Positions 11,099 to 21,120 of a stretch of 64,000 nt of DNA are shown here, in pieces; position 1 is the first letter of the stretch, and the number at the start of each line of letters is the position of its first letter. Origin of the DNA: Saccharina japonica. Taxonomy: Eukaryota; Sar; Phaeophyceae; Laminariales; Laminariaceae. The stretch covers positions 186,001-250,000 of the forward strand of contig MEHQ01004095.1 of assembly GCA_008828725.1 (NCBI GenBank), written 5' to 3'. The notes under the pieces are model-generated. The model did no database searches, was not told where the DNA came from, and saw nothing but the letters and a program-made list of their open reading frames with translations. A program made the translations under genes and the position numbers.

Positions 11099-11739
11099 GA
11101 TCGTTTATGGTTGTTTGTCATTCACAACCGACACCAGTGTTTTTGATGTTATGAAGTTGGTGCTTACTTTTTATCAATCTCGTTGAGATATCTACTTTAA
11201 GTAGTAACTTGCTTTTGGGGGCATCGTGGACTGTACGTAGAGCGCCAGAGTGCTAGCTTGGTATTACTGACCTTGCTTAGTGAGATGGGCCGTTGAAGGA
11301 TCTGATCGTACGTGCAATGGATTTATTGATATCAGGGGTTTCCACTCGTACCTATATGGATACTCGAGGGGACCCCGGGATACGAGCATTTGCTCGCGGT
11401 GTAAATTATATACACAACTAAATTTGTTTCCACCAAGCACCTTGGATTGGTGCACGACCAGCCCCTCCTTAGGTCACAATGGGGATAGCCCCTGGTCATA
11501 GACCCTGACTGACTCAGGCGTGTCTGTAGATCAAATATGTATATGTCAACGGCCCATCTCACTACATAAGCAAGGTCAGTAATACCTAGCTAGCACTCCG
11601 GTAATCTACAGTCCACGATGCCCCCAAAAGCGAGTTACTACTCAACGTAGATATATCAACGAGTTTTGATAAAAACTATAAGCACGAACTACGTAACATC
11701 AAATAAAATATCGCTGTCGTTTGTGAATGATAAACGACC
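11099..11739. mobile_element. Foldback element with arms of about 200 bp
   Basis: Arms at 11099-11299 and 11546-11739 are imperfect reverse complements. Both include CTTTTGGGGGCATCGTGGAC and GAGATGGGCCGTTGA or their complements. The loop of about 245 bp carries no reading frame of note. Long arms and a short non-coding loop fit a non-autonomous foldback or MITE. I could not define a target-site duplication. Confidence 0.85.
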
Positions 11740-11959
11740 ATCACCAGGACGACGCAAGCTTGCCCAAGAGTTTGATTGGTCGGCATGCTTTCATCAGTGA
11801 TGAGTGCCTTGTCGGTGCTGCTGGGGTGTAACCTGGTCACTCCCTGCTGCTGCCTTGCTGTTGTTGTGTGCGCGCGAGAGGTGTGTGCTTTTTCTCTTGG
11901 TTTCTTGTATCGCCCCGGGGGGGGGAAAGGCCCGAAATATAGTTTCATAAAACGCCCGG

Positions 11960-12118
11960 GGGACGTTTACTCGCATGATTACGGTGGTATGTGTACTACA
12001 CGCTTCGTACACCCTAAAAGCCTCCAGCAGCAGTTTTAGCAGTTCACTCGCATGATTACGGTGGTATGTGTACTACACGCTTCGTACACCCGAGAAGCCT
12101 CCAGCAGCAGGTGAACAC
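11960..12118. repeat. Direct duplication of about 70 bp
   Basis: ACTCGCATGATTACGGTGGT continuing through TGTGTACTACACGCTTCGTA and GCCTCCAGCAGCAG occurs from 11970 and again from 12049, 79 bp apart, with a few changes at the ends. Confidence 0.9.
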
Positions 12119-12339
12119 ATTTTGTTTTGAACGACAGCTGCACCAGTTCGCTCCTTATCTCACAAGCGTATCTCACGAAGGCCACTAATTCTGCATGGCA
12201 AGCGAACTTACAAGTCCCTCCTGTGATGACTGCGAGCTGAAGCAACGCAAAGCGACCACCACGGCTCGGCATGCGACGCACCCAGGGTGGAGTAATATTG
12301 TAATATTCCGGGGGACCATAGTCGATAGGACCAAATATT

Positions 12340-12545
12340 AGTATGAATTGTGTCAGTATTGCAATCGAACGAGTAACATTCGCGTTGCTAGTCTCCGGTC
12401 TTACTAAAAAATAAGGTGTTGAGAAATGGCCATATATTATCGAGCAAGTTTTGTCCAGTGTTAGTATCGCAATCGAATGAGTATCATTCGCGTTGCTACA
12501 GTAGACAGTAGTCCCCAGTCCTTAAAGAAAATGCAAGTCTTTGTC
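12340..12545. repeat. Module C: CAATCGAA/ATTCGCGTTGC hairpin repeats
   Basis: GCAATCGAACGAGTAACATT and its CGCGTTGC complement occur twice here and recur at 16405-16570 and 19118-19175, always just upstream of the CCGAGTA module. Each unit can fold through GCAATCGAA pairing with TTCGCGTTGC. Confidence 0.8.
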
Positions 12546-12589
12546 CGTCGTTTTTCCCGCGGGCTCAGGGGTAGTTCCTCGTTGTCTTC

Positions 12590-12935
12590 AATGTTGCACG
12601 GATGCTCCGAGTACCTTGGAGTAAAGTAAGGAGTATTATTGGAGATAAAATACTTCAGGTACTTCGTGTACTCAAAGTCTTTCGGGATTCAATACTCCGG
12701 GATATACTGCTCGTACTCGGAGTATTTCGGGTATGAACACTGTCGATACTGCTTGTACTCGGAGTATTCCGGGGTCCGATACTGCGGGTACTCCTTGTAC
12801 TCCAAGTATTTGGGGCTTCAGTACTGCTCATACTCCAAGTACTCCGAGTATTCAGGCCGCCAGTACTCTCATACTCTCAAGTACTCGGAGTACGAAATGC
12901 ACTCGATACTCGGAGTACTGCGCAATCGGACTGCA
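12590..12935. repeat. Module P copy 1: TACTCCGAGTA palindrome array
   Basis: About 345 bp of alternating TACTCGGAGTA and TACTCCAAGTA words spaced by GG and TTCGGG spacers, rich in overlapping 10-bp palindromes. Preceded by GCGGGCTCAGGGGTAGTTCC as in the 19.2-kb copy. Confidence 0.9.
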
Positions 12936-13120
12936 TAGGACGGTTCTTTCGTTTGTGAGATCGAAAAATACAAACCTGAAGCTCGAAATCGAACCGCATA
13001 GGAAACGGCCTCTTGATTGTGCAAAATCCGACCGGAGTTTTTTCGATTTGAGAATCCGATGACCCAAGTCGTCAGATTTTGGGCCAAAATCTGACGACTT
13101 GGGTCATCAGATTTTCCAAT
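12936..13120. repeat. Module G: inverted GCATAGGA / GATCGAAAAATACAAA hairpin block
   Basis: It combines GCATAGGACGGTTCTTTCG with GAACCGCATAGGAAACGG. An exact-looking inverted segment around 13056-13106 (TGGGTCATCGGATTCTC against GACTTGGGTCATCAGATTTT) makes a hairpin. Related copies lie at 13640-13830, 16905-17065, 17560-17690 and 19980-20240. Confidence 0.75.
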
Positions 13121-13176
13121 CGAAAAATGGCATGGTCTCTAAATTCAAGATGCTATCCACGCAGCAAGCAAGCAGA

Positions 13177-13207
<31 letters not shown>

Positions 13208-13640
13208 CGATCGATGAGTTGGATGGTGACACAGCGACGTTGCTTCGCGCCCAACGACCAGCCGACGATCGGTGCGTCTCTCCGTCGCCGAACTACAGTC
13301 GGCTGGCGCGGGTTCGGGTCTAGACACGAAAGGAAGCGCACTCGGAGCGCGCCTCTCCGTACTCGTACTTTACAGCAGCAGCAGCAGCAGCAGCAGTGCA
13401 GCAGTAGTCGTCAGTCAACGCTCGGATGCTTCGTTGTGTCAAAATACAAAATACTAAGACAGGTCGACTCGAGCGCACCCGGCGCGTCGCCGCCAGACCA
13501 GAGGCAGCCAGCGTGGCTTCGGACGCTTGGGTTCTACGCCCAGTACAGCGCACTTGGCGCGTCTCTTCGCGGCGGCAGACCACAACAACAGCAGTTGGTC
13601 TTGCCGTCAAATATCTGCACGTATGATACAAAAATCCGTG
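13121..13640 (+). repeat. Modules Q and R copy 1: CAG-bearing unit
   Basis: Begins TCTCTAAATTCAAGATGCTA, contains (CAG)n at 13176-13207 and 13374-13397, the block GATCGATGAGTTGGATGGTG, and a GC-rich tail with CAGAGGCAGCCAGCGTGGC. Related Q units lie at 13845-14170 and 20860-21120 (+) and 17290-17545 (-); R units at 14170-14400 and 17100-17310 (-). Open frames across it vary between copies and are not coding. Confidence 0.85.
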
Positions 13641-13844
13641 TTTTCTCGCATAAGAAGACTAAGACTGTTTCGATTTTCGAACTAGGTCGCTGAAAAATTG
13701 ATCGGACCATAATCTGAAGCTCAAAAATCGAGAGTCCGTTTCCTACGCGGTTCGATTTCGATCTCAAAAACGAATGCAGTTCGATTATGCAAAATCTGAC
13801 CGGAAATTTCTGACAACTTGGGTCATCAGATTTTCAAATCGAAA

Positions 13845-14081
13845 AATGGCATGGTCTCTAAATTCAATATGTTATCCACGCAGCAAGCAAGCAACAGCAA
13901 CAGCAGCAGCAGCAGCACGATCGATGAGTTGGATGGTGACACAGCGACGTTGCTTCGCGCCCGACGCGCGGCCAGCGATCGGTGCGTCTCTCCGTCGCCA
14001 AACTACAGCCGGCTGGCGGGGTCGGGCCTAGAGACGAAGGGAAGCGCACTCGGCGCGCGCCTCTCCGTGCTCGTAGACTTT

Positions 14082-14117
<36 letters not shown>

Positions 14118-14405
14118 GCAGTCGCAGTACATACAGTCAGTCAACGCTCGGCGCTCGGATGCTTCGTTGTGTCAAAATACAAAGTAGCTGCAGATATTTG
14201 AATAAACGGGGAGACCAACTACTTGCTGTTGTTGTAGTTTGGCGCCGCGAAGAGACGCGCCAAGTGCGCTGCACTGGGCGTAGAACCCAAGCGTCCGAAG
14301 CCACGCTGGCTGCCTCTGGTCTGGCGGCGACGCGCCAAGTGCGCTCGAGTCGACCTGTCTTCGTATTATTTTGTATTTTGACACAACGAAGCACCCGAAC
14401 GTTGA
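13845..14405. repeat. Module Q (+) followed by module R (-), copy 2
   Basis: The Q part repeats copy 1 with a longer CAG run (14083-14115). The R part is inverted relative to 13440-13640, so R segments on either side of Q2 could pair over more than 200 bp. Confidence 0.85.
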
Positions 14406-14406
14406 C

Positions 14407-14592
14407 GTACAGTAGTACAGGACACCTAATAAGAAATAAGCTAATGAGAAAGCCAGGCTGAGATTTCGAGGGAAATAAGAAATTCGGGAGTCATTATCTT
14501 GAAATCGGTGTAGAAAGCACCCTATCTCAAATACCAAATCGAGCCTGGACCCTGTTCCTTGTTTCTTATTAGGCGTCCTGTACTGTACTACT
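14407..14592. mobile_element. MITE, copy 1
   Basis: Terminal inverted repeats of about 30 bp: GTACAGTAGTACAGGACACC and on to AATAAGAAATAAG at the left, with the complement ending CCTGTACTGTACTAC at the right. The core of about 120 bp (GAGATTTCGAGGG, GAGTCATTATCTTGAA, GTGTAGAAAGCACCC) recurs at 55200-55290. It is inserted in the middle of the CAG/CTG module mosaic. Confidence 0.85.
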
Positions 14593-15185
14593 GCTGTTGT
14601 GCTGCTGCTGCTGCTGTACCGATTCAGAGTCACCGTTGCTGTTGCGAGCCGACGAGACGGTCCAGGGAGGCGCGACATGTACTCATACACGTGGCGAGGC
14701 GTGGCATGCACTCATACCTGCGCGACCTTCCAGATCATGACAATGCTTCGCAGTTCTCAGATCATCACAACCGCCCTTCCCCCTGTGCAAACAATATTCA
14801 TATGTGGAACTCCCAAAGGTCACTCAGTGCTCGGCGTGTTTGCGTGCTGACCTCCTCGGTGCGTGCTGCTTTCCTCGGCGTGTCGCACACACCCCACCTC
14901 TGATGCTGATACTCCGCCGAGGCGCACGGTGTGTGCTTGGCTGTCGAGGCGTGCAAAAACTGTCGCGACGCCGCTGCTGTACGCCAAGAACGGGCTTTGA
15001 GGGTCGAGGGGACAAAGGGGTACTCGTGGTGTGATTTCAGGGGTCACTTTTCTGTCACGCTTATTAACTTGATTTCGGGGGTCATTTTTCTGTCACGCTG
15101 ATTAACTTGAAAACTGGGGGCACTTTTGTCACGCCTATTATTTTGAAAATCGGGCATCCAAGGACCGGAGAACAGGGAAATATAT
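14593..15185. repeat. Modules T and U copy 1
   Basis: T (CTG tract, then CGATTCAGAGTCACCG and an ATACACGTGGCGAGGCGTG tail) followed by U (AACTCCCAAAGGTCACTCAG, CTGATACTCCGCCGAGGCGC, repeated GGGGTCA..TTTCTGTCACGC lines). The same order recurs at 17905-18495 and 21280-21970. Confidence 0.85.
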
Positions 15186-15249
15186 AGGTTCTTGTGTGTA
15201 CCGTAGGTGCCCTATTTACCATGGTCCCCCGTAATAGACTTACTTACTA

Positions 15250-16105
15250 ATATCTCGCCCAGGGATTGCTCATCCCTAGCCTCTCAGAGCTCCCACTTCG
15301 AACACCGCCTCCTTTCATTACTTGCTCCTCTCTTTGTTCCGTATATACTTTAGTTGCGAGAGGCTTCTTCCTCTTTCAGTTTTGGGTTCGTGCGGGTGCC
15401 CAGAGAGCGCGGCAGCGCGGGCGAGCCCGGCACCATCGCCGGTATGGGAGGGCGCTGGCCAGTAGAGGGGGGGACGGAAGGAGCGCGGTCGCTTTTTTTG
15501 TGGCTAGGCGTGGCGTGTCCATCGAGACACGAGGGAAGCATGATGGGTCTTTGTCTGCGTTGCTGCTTGCTGTATCAATCCAGTATGTCATAGTTATAAA
15601 GGTCGTTTATTAGTGTAAAAGAACATTCAAGCGGTGCTTATTTTTCGGAACACACAAACAATTTTTTTAATCAGAGAGTGACAGCAAGGCGGTTTGAACA
15701 CCATCATGCTCGAGCGGGCGAACGAGGGCCACGGTGAGCACCGGGCTTCACGCGATGCGGGCCACGGGGCTCACTGGGGCAGAGAGGTAGTGAAGCTCGA
15801 CCCGGGCCGAATCGATGGCGAGGTGATCGCGGGATGGTTGGAAGCGTCGAGGGTGACAGAACGCGACAGCAGTCGTTTTAACTTTTTTTGTTTTTTGAGC
15901 GGCGCGATCACGATATGAGTAGCACCGGGCTTCACGCGATGCGGGCCACGGGGCTCACTGGGGCAGAGAGGTAGTGAAGCTCGACCCGGGCCGAATCGAT
16001 GGCGAGGTGATCGCGGGATGGTTGGAAGCGTCGAGGGTGACAGAACGCGACAGCAGTCGTTTTAACTTTTTTTGTTTTTTGAGCGGCGCGATCACGATAT
16101 GAGTA
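15250..16105 (+). repeat. Module V copy 1 with an exact 184-bp internal duplication
   Basis: Starts CAGGGATTGCTCATCCCTAG / CTCTCAGAGCTCCCACTTCG and ends GAGCGGCGCGATCACG, like 55449-56115 and 56727-57400. Segments 15737-15920 and 15921-16104 are identical by eye and directly adjacent, so the duplication is recent. Neither of the other two copies has it. Confidence 0.92.
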
Positions 16106-16400
16106 CGAGTTCGTATGTCATTCGAAGTGCTACTGCTGCTGTTACTGCTGTTGTTGCTTGCCGTTTTTGTTCGAGTACGAGTACAAGTTCGAGTATAATA
16201 CGAGTACGAGTACGAGTCGAGTACGAGTCGAGTACGAGTACGAGTACGAGTACGTATGTGTCATACGTCTTTCTCAATTTTGTGGATTTTTTTGTTTTGC
16301 ATACTTCACAACTTGGCGACCATGCTGGTGTTGTGCGTTTTCTCTTTCATACAATAAAGTATACCAGGTATACTCGTACAAAGTACGAAGTACTTCGTAC
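16105..16400. repeat. Module W copy 1: ACGAGT microsatellite and flank
   Basis: An array of ACGAGT with GTCGAGTACGAG variants (16170-16256), then TTGTGGATTTTTTTGTTTTGC, CTTCACAACTTGGCGACC and TTTCTCTTTCATACAATAAAG. The same flanks occur at 56236-56365 and 57400-57780. Confidence 0.85.
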
Positions 16401-16404
16401 TCGT

Positions 16405-16900
16405 AATATTAATTGTGTTAGTATCGCAATCGAATGAGTAACATTCGCGTTGCTAGTCTCCGGTCTCACTGAAAAATGAGGTGTTGAGAAAGGGCCATTA
16501 TTATCGAGCAAGTTTTGTCCAAGTGTTAGTCCGCAATCGAACGAGGATCATTCGCGTTGCTAGTATCCAGTCCTGAAAAAAATAGTACCTTGGGAGTGAA
16601 GTAAGGAGTAGTGGAGATAAAATACTTCAGGTACTTCGTGTACTCGAAGTATTTCGGGGTTCGATACTCCGCGATACTTCGTACTCGGGAGTATTTCGGG
16701 TATGAAGGCTCTCGATACTTCTCGCACTCGGAGTATTTCGGCGTCCGATACTGCGGGTACTCCTTGTACTCGGAGTATGTGGTGCTTCAGTACTGCTCAT
16801 ACTCCAAGTACTCCGAGTAGCCAGGCCGCCAGTACTCTAATACTCTTAATTAGGTACTCGGTGTACGGAATGTACTCGATGTTCGGAGTATATATACTGC
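16405..16900. repeat. Modules C and P, copy 2
   Basis: Same order as 12340-12935: CAATCGAATGAG hairpins, GTACCTTGGGAGTGAAGTAAG, then a palindrome array of TACTCGGAGTA words to about 16880. Confidence 0.88.
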
Positions 16901-18125
16901 AAAATCGGCTGCATAGGACGGTGCTTTAGTTTTTGAGATCGAAAAATACAAACAAAAAATCGAACCGCAATAGGCCGTTTCCTATGCGGTTCGATTTTTG
17001 AGCTTCAGATTATGGCCCGATCGATTTTTCACCGACCCTAGTTCGAAAATCGAAACAGCAGTCTTCTTGCGAGAAAACACGGATTTGTTGTATCATACGT
17101 GCGGATATTTGAGCAAACGGCAAGATCAACTGCTGTTGTTGTGTTCTGGCGCCACGAAGAGACGCGCCGAGTGCGCTGTACTGGGCGTAGAACACAAGCG
17201 TCCGAAGCCCGAAGCCACGCTGGCTGCCTCTGGTCTGGCGGCGAAGCGCCGAGTGCGCTCGAGTCGACCGGTCTTGGTACTACGTATTTTGACACAACGA
17301 AGCATCCGAGCGTTGACTGGCTCCTAGCTGTGCTGCTGCTTGCTGATGCTCGCTGCTGATGCAAAGTCTACGACTACGGAGAGGCGCGCGCCGAGTGCGC
17401 TTCCCTTCGTCTCTAGGCCCGAGCCCGCGCCAGCCGACTGTAGTTTGGCGACGGAGAGACGCACCGATTGTTGGCTGCGCGTCGGGCGCGAAGCAACGTC
17501 GCTGTGTGACCATACAACTCATCGATCGTGCTGCTGCTGCTGCTTGGTCAGATTTTGCACAATCGGACTGCATATAATACGAGGACGGTGCTTTCGTTTT
17601 CAAGATCGAAAAATACAAATCTGAAGCTCGAAATCGAACCGCATAGGAAGCGGTCTACTTGGGTCATCAGATTTTCAAATCGAAAACCGCATCTCTCTCC
17701 ACCCCTCCAAACACACGGTAACACAACCCAGCAGCAGCCTAAACACCTCTCCGATACTGAATTGACGGCTCTACTGCTGCTGTGCTGCTGCTCGCAGCGC
17801 AGCACCTCCTGGAACCCGCGAGCAGGACACGAAGCAGTTAGTTTTCAAATGTCGTTTCAACCGCCCCCAGGAAGACATAAATTGCAAAATCGATCCGATT
17901 GACGATGATGCTGCTGCTGTACCGATTCAGAGTCACCGTCGTTGCTGTTGCGAGCTGACAAGGCGGTCTAGTGAGGCGTGATACGTACTCATACACGTGG
18001 CGAGGCGTGACATGTACTCTAGCTAATGTACTCATACGGCAGTTCGCAGATCATCACAACACCCCTTCCCCCCAGGTTGAAACAATATTCCCAGTGACTT
18101 TAGTTACTGGGCTCTGTCGCGGAAA
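16901..18125. repeat. Modules G, R(-), Q(-), G, S(-), T, second composite copy
   Basis: Relative to the first composite copy, R and Q are inverted here (GCACCGATTGTTGGCTGCGC, CTCATCGATCGTGCTGCTGC near 17460-17540). 17690-17900 is the reverse complement of part of module S (20345-20535). Module T follows at 17905-18060. Confidence 0.8.
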
Positions 18126-18495
18126 TTATTCATCATAAATGTGGAACTCCCAAAGGTCACTCAGTGCTCGGCGTGTTTGCGTGCTGCTGTCCTCAGCGTG
18201 TCGCACACACCCCACCTCTGTTGCTGATACTCCGCCGGGGCGCATGGTGTGTGCTAGGCTGTCGAGGCGTGCAAAAACTGTCGCGACGCTGCCGCTGTAC
18301 GCCCAGAACGGTCTTGGGGGATCGAGCGGACAAGGGGGTACCCGTGGTGTGATTTGAGGGGTCAATTTTCTGTCACGCTGAGTAACTTGAAAACTGGGGC
18401 AACTTTTGTCACGCCTATTATCTTGAAAATCGGGCTTCACTTTTGGGATTATGCTTACTGAGTCTCCGGTCCAAATTGGACCGGAGAATAGTGTT
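18126..18495. repeat. Module U copy 2
   Basis: Closely matches 14800-15180, including GTGGAACTCCCAAAGGTCAC and CTGTCGAGGCGTGCAAAAAC. Ends at TTGGACCGGAGAA like the first copy. Confidence 0.9.
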
Positions 18496-18815
18496 GTACT
18501 ACCACACATACTCACGAAACATGCACAACTCACACACCCACAGCAGACAGCGCAGCGCCGTGCCGTGAGCTGTGTTGCTGTGCTTTCTCTTCCGAACGTA
18601 CAGCTTTGTCGTCCTGGAGCATGGAGCTATGTATTGTGCACCCCCTGCATGTTTTTGCATGCATGTCAAGTCCGCCGTTTATTTGCTGCACCATGAACCT
18701 CTTGGCATTTTCAAGTCGCGGTGCCTGCACGACATCATGTGAGCCTCTTCTGTACCCATTTCCTTGCGCGAGCGTAGCGGGCGGCGTCAGCCGCCCGCGA
18801 AGCGGAGCCCTTGTA
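18496..18815 (+). repeat. Module X copy 1 ending in a GC-rich hairpin
   Basis: Shared with 56400-56713 and 57780-58089: CACACCCACAGCAGACAGCG, GCATGCATGTCAAGTCCGCC, ATGAACCTCTTGGCATTTTC. It ends in a hairpin at 18777-18798 (9-bp GC-only stem, GTCA loop) plus GAAGCGGAGCCCTTGTA. Similarity among the three copies stops there, so this marks an element end. Confidence 0.9.
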
Positions 18816-19115
18816 CTAGTTACATTTTGTAATGTGGTTACGTATACGCGCTGGGGTTCGGGCGAGCGTCGTTTGAATCTCAATGTTTTTCACGAAAATC
18901 AACGATACTGGTATCGGTCCCTCCCGCGTGATGAGAAAACGATGTTACACCACCACATGCTACACGACTAAACTTATTTGACTTGAAAACCGATCTATTC
19001 GAAGAATCGGGGTGTGTTCGGCTCCGCGCACAGGAGGAAGACGAGGGCGCCCAAGAAGCTGAGTTGTTGAGTTGGCACAAACCTATGGTGGGGTGTCCTA
19101 TAATAGTTATCGATA
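18816..19115. other. Non-repeated interval within the mosaic
   Basis: Sequence not shared with other modules in this window. No gene supported. Confidence 0.4.
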
Positions 19116-19925
19116 TATCGATTGTGCTTGTATCGCAATCGAATGAGTATCATTCGCGTTCTAGTCTCCAGTCTTGAAAAAAAATGCAAGTACTCGTATC
19201 TGTCCGGCGTTTTTCCTGCGGGCTCAGGGGTAGTTCCTCGTTGTGTTCATTGTTGCACAAATGCTCCGAGTACCTTGGAGTAAATTAAGGAGTATAATAT
19301 TGGAGATAAAATATCTCAGGTGCTTCGTGTACTCGGAGTATTTCGGGGTTCGATACTCCGGGATACTGCTCGTACTCGGAGTATTTCGGGTATGAACACT
19401 CTCGATATTTCGTGTCCTTGGAGTATGTCGGGTTTTTGGGGCTTCAGTACTGCTCATACTCCAAGTACTCCGAGTATTCAGACGGCCAGTACTCTAACTC
19501 GGAGTACGAAATGTACTTGAACTCGGAGTATACTCGGAGTGTGAAGTACGTTAGGAGCATCTTTGCATCATTAACAAGACTCTCGGCCGTCATTGCTCCC
19601 AGGTTCTGGGGGCATGTGACTGGCGTTTATAGCATTTCAAAATTCACAGATGCTCCCATTACCTCGGAGTATAGTTAGAGTTTTCTCGAGAAAAAATGCT
19701 TCAGGTACTTTGTGTACTCGCAGTATTTCGGTGTCCAATCCTCTCGATTTCTCGGAGTACTCCGAGCAATTTACATGTTTTTACTCCGAGTACTACTGCT
19801 TGTATTCGAGTATAAGTACTGCTCATCCTCCCAGTATACTCGGAGTATTTGGGCCTTCAGTACTGCTTATACTCCAAGTACTCCGAGTATTTAGGCCACC
19901 AGTACTCTGATACAGCAGTATAGAA
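19116..19925. repeat. Modules C and P, copy 3 (P doubled)
   Basis: CAATCGAATGAG, GCGGGCTCAGGGGTAGTTCC, then two palindrome arrays (19250-19560 and 19670-19920) separated by about 110 bp of unrelated DNA. Confidence 0.88.
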
Positions 19926-20264
19926 ACAACCGTAAAATAATAAGGCTGCTGCTGCTGTAAAGTCTGTGGGTATATATACGGAGAGGCCAAACTCTGACGA
20001 CTTGGGCCATCTGATTCTCAAATCGAATTTTTTCCGGTCAGATTTTTCACAATCGGACTGCATTAGATAGGACGGTGCTTTCGTTTTTTGCATCGAAAAA
20101 TACAAATCTGAAGCTCGAAATCGAACCGCATAGGAAACGGCCTTTGGTTAGGTCGTTTCCTATTATTATGCAGTTCGATTTCAAGCTTCAGATTTGTATT
20201 CTTCGATCTCAAAAACGAAAGCACCGTCCTATGGCTAATGTTTATGCCGTCGGATTGAGAGGAT

Positions 20265-20735
20265 CGAAAACTCGTTTTCCGATCCACTATAAATTCGACG
20301 GGGGGTGTCTGGATGCCTTCCCTATCGTCAATCGGACCGATTTTGCAGTTTTTTGTGCTCTTCCTGGGGGCGGTTGATACGATAATTGAAAACTGCTTCG
20401 TGTCCTACTCGCGGGTTCTAGGAGGTGCTACGCTGCGAGCAACAGCAGCAGCAGCAGTAGAGCAGTCAACCCAGCATCGGAGAGGTGTTTAGGCTGCTGC
20501 TGGGTGGTGTGACCGTGTGTTTGGAGGGGTGAAGAGAGATGCGGTGAGCTTCAAAAAAATTTCGATTGAGAAATCCAATCCACGAATCCCGTCGAAAAAC
20601 TCGAGTTTTTCGACGGGATTCATTCGTTGGGATCGAAAAAGCTCTTTTTCAACAGTATAAGAAAGCCCGATTGGGTCCCCAATCGGAAACCGGCTTTTTC
20701 GATCCACGTTTCCGACTGCAGAAGAATTAGCCATA
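20265..20735. repeat. Module S, copy 1
   Basis: About 470 bp closely matching 28990-29465 and partly 17690-17900 (inverted). Landmarks: GTTTTCCGATCCACTATAAA, CAGTCAACCCAGCATCGGAG, GAGAAATCCAATCCACG, GAAAGCCCGATT. It contains the 38-bp perfect palindrome described separately. Confidence 0.9.
20584..20621. other. 38-bp perfect palindrome
   Basis: Each half is 19 nt, centred on CTCGAG with A5/T5 flanks and GAATCCCGTCG outside. The related copy at 29297-29334 pairs as a 12-bp stem with a 14-nt loop, with matched changes on both sides. Confidence 0.97.
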
Positions 20736-20749
20736 TGCAGTCCGATTAT

Positions 20750-21120
20750 ACAAAATCTGACCGGATTTGTTTCGATTCGAGAATCCGATGATGACCCAAG
20801 TCGTCAGATTTTGGCCACGACTTGGGTCATCAGATTTTCATATCGAAAAAAAGCACGGTCTCTAAATTCAAGATATCATCCATGCAGCAAGCAAGCAGCA
20901 GCAGCAGCACGATCGATGAGTTGGATGGTGACACAGCGACGTTGCTCGCGCCCGAAGCGCAGCCGACGATCGGTGGGCCTCTCTGTCGCCAAACTACAGT
21001 CGGCTGGGGCGGGCTCGGGCCTAGAGACGAAGGGAAGCGCACTCGGCGCGCGCCTCTTCGTACTCGTAGACTTTACAGCAGCAGCAGCAGTACAGTGTAC
21101 AGCAGTATAGTACTGTAGCT
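20750..21120 (+). repeat. Module Q copy 3
   Basis: Matches 13060-13440: a hairpin on GATGACCCAAGTCGTCAGAT, TCTCTAAATTCAAGATATC, a CAG run, GATCGATGAGTTGGATGGTG, and a second CAG run at 21076-21093. Confidence 0.88.

Noticed and set aside
13121..14405. Poly-Gln or poly-Ser proteins from CAG tracts
   Set aside because: The frames shift between module copies and the flanking repeats carry stops in different places, so coding is not conserved.
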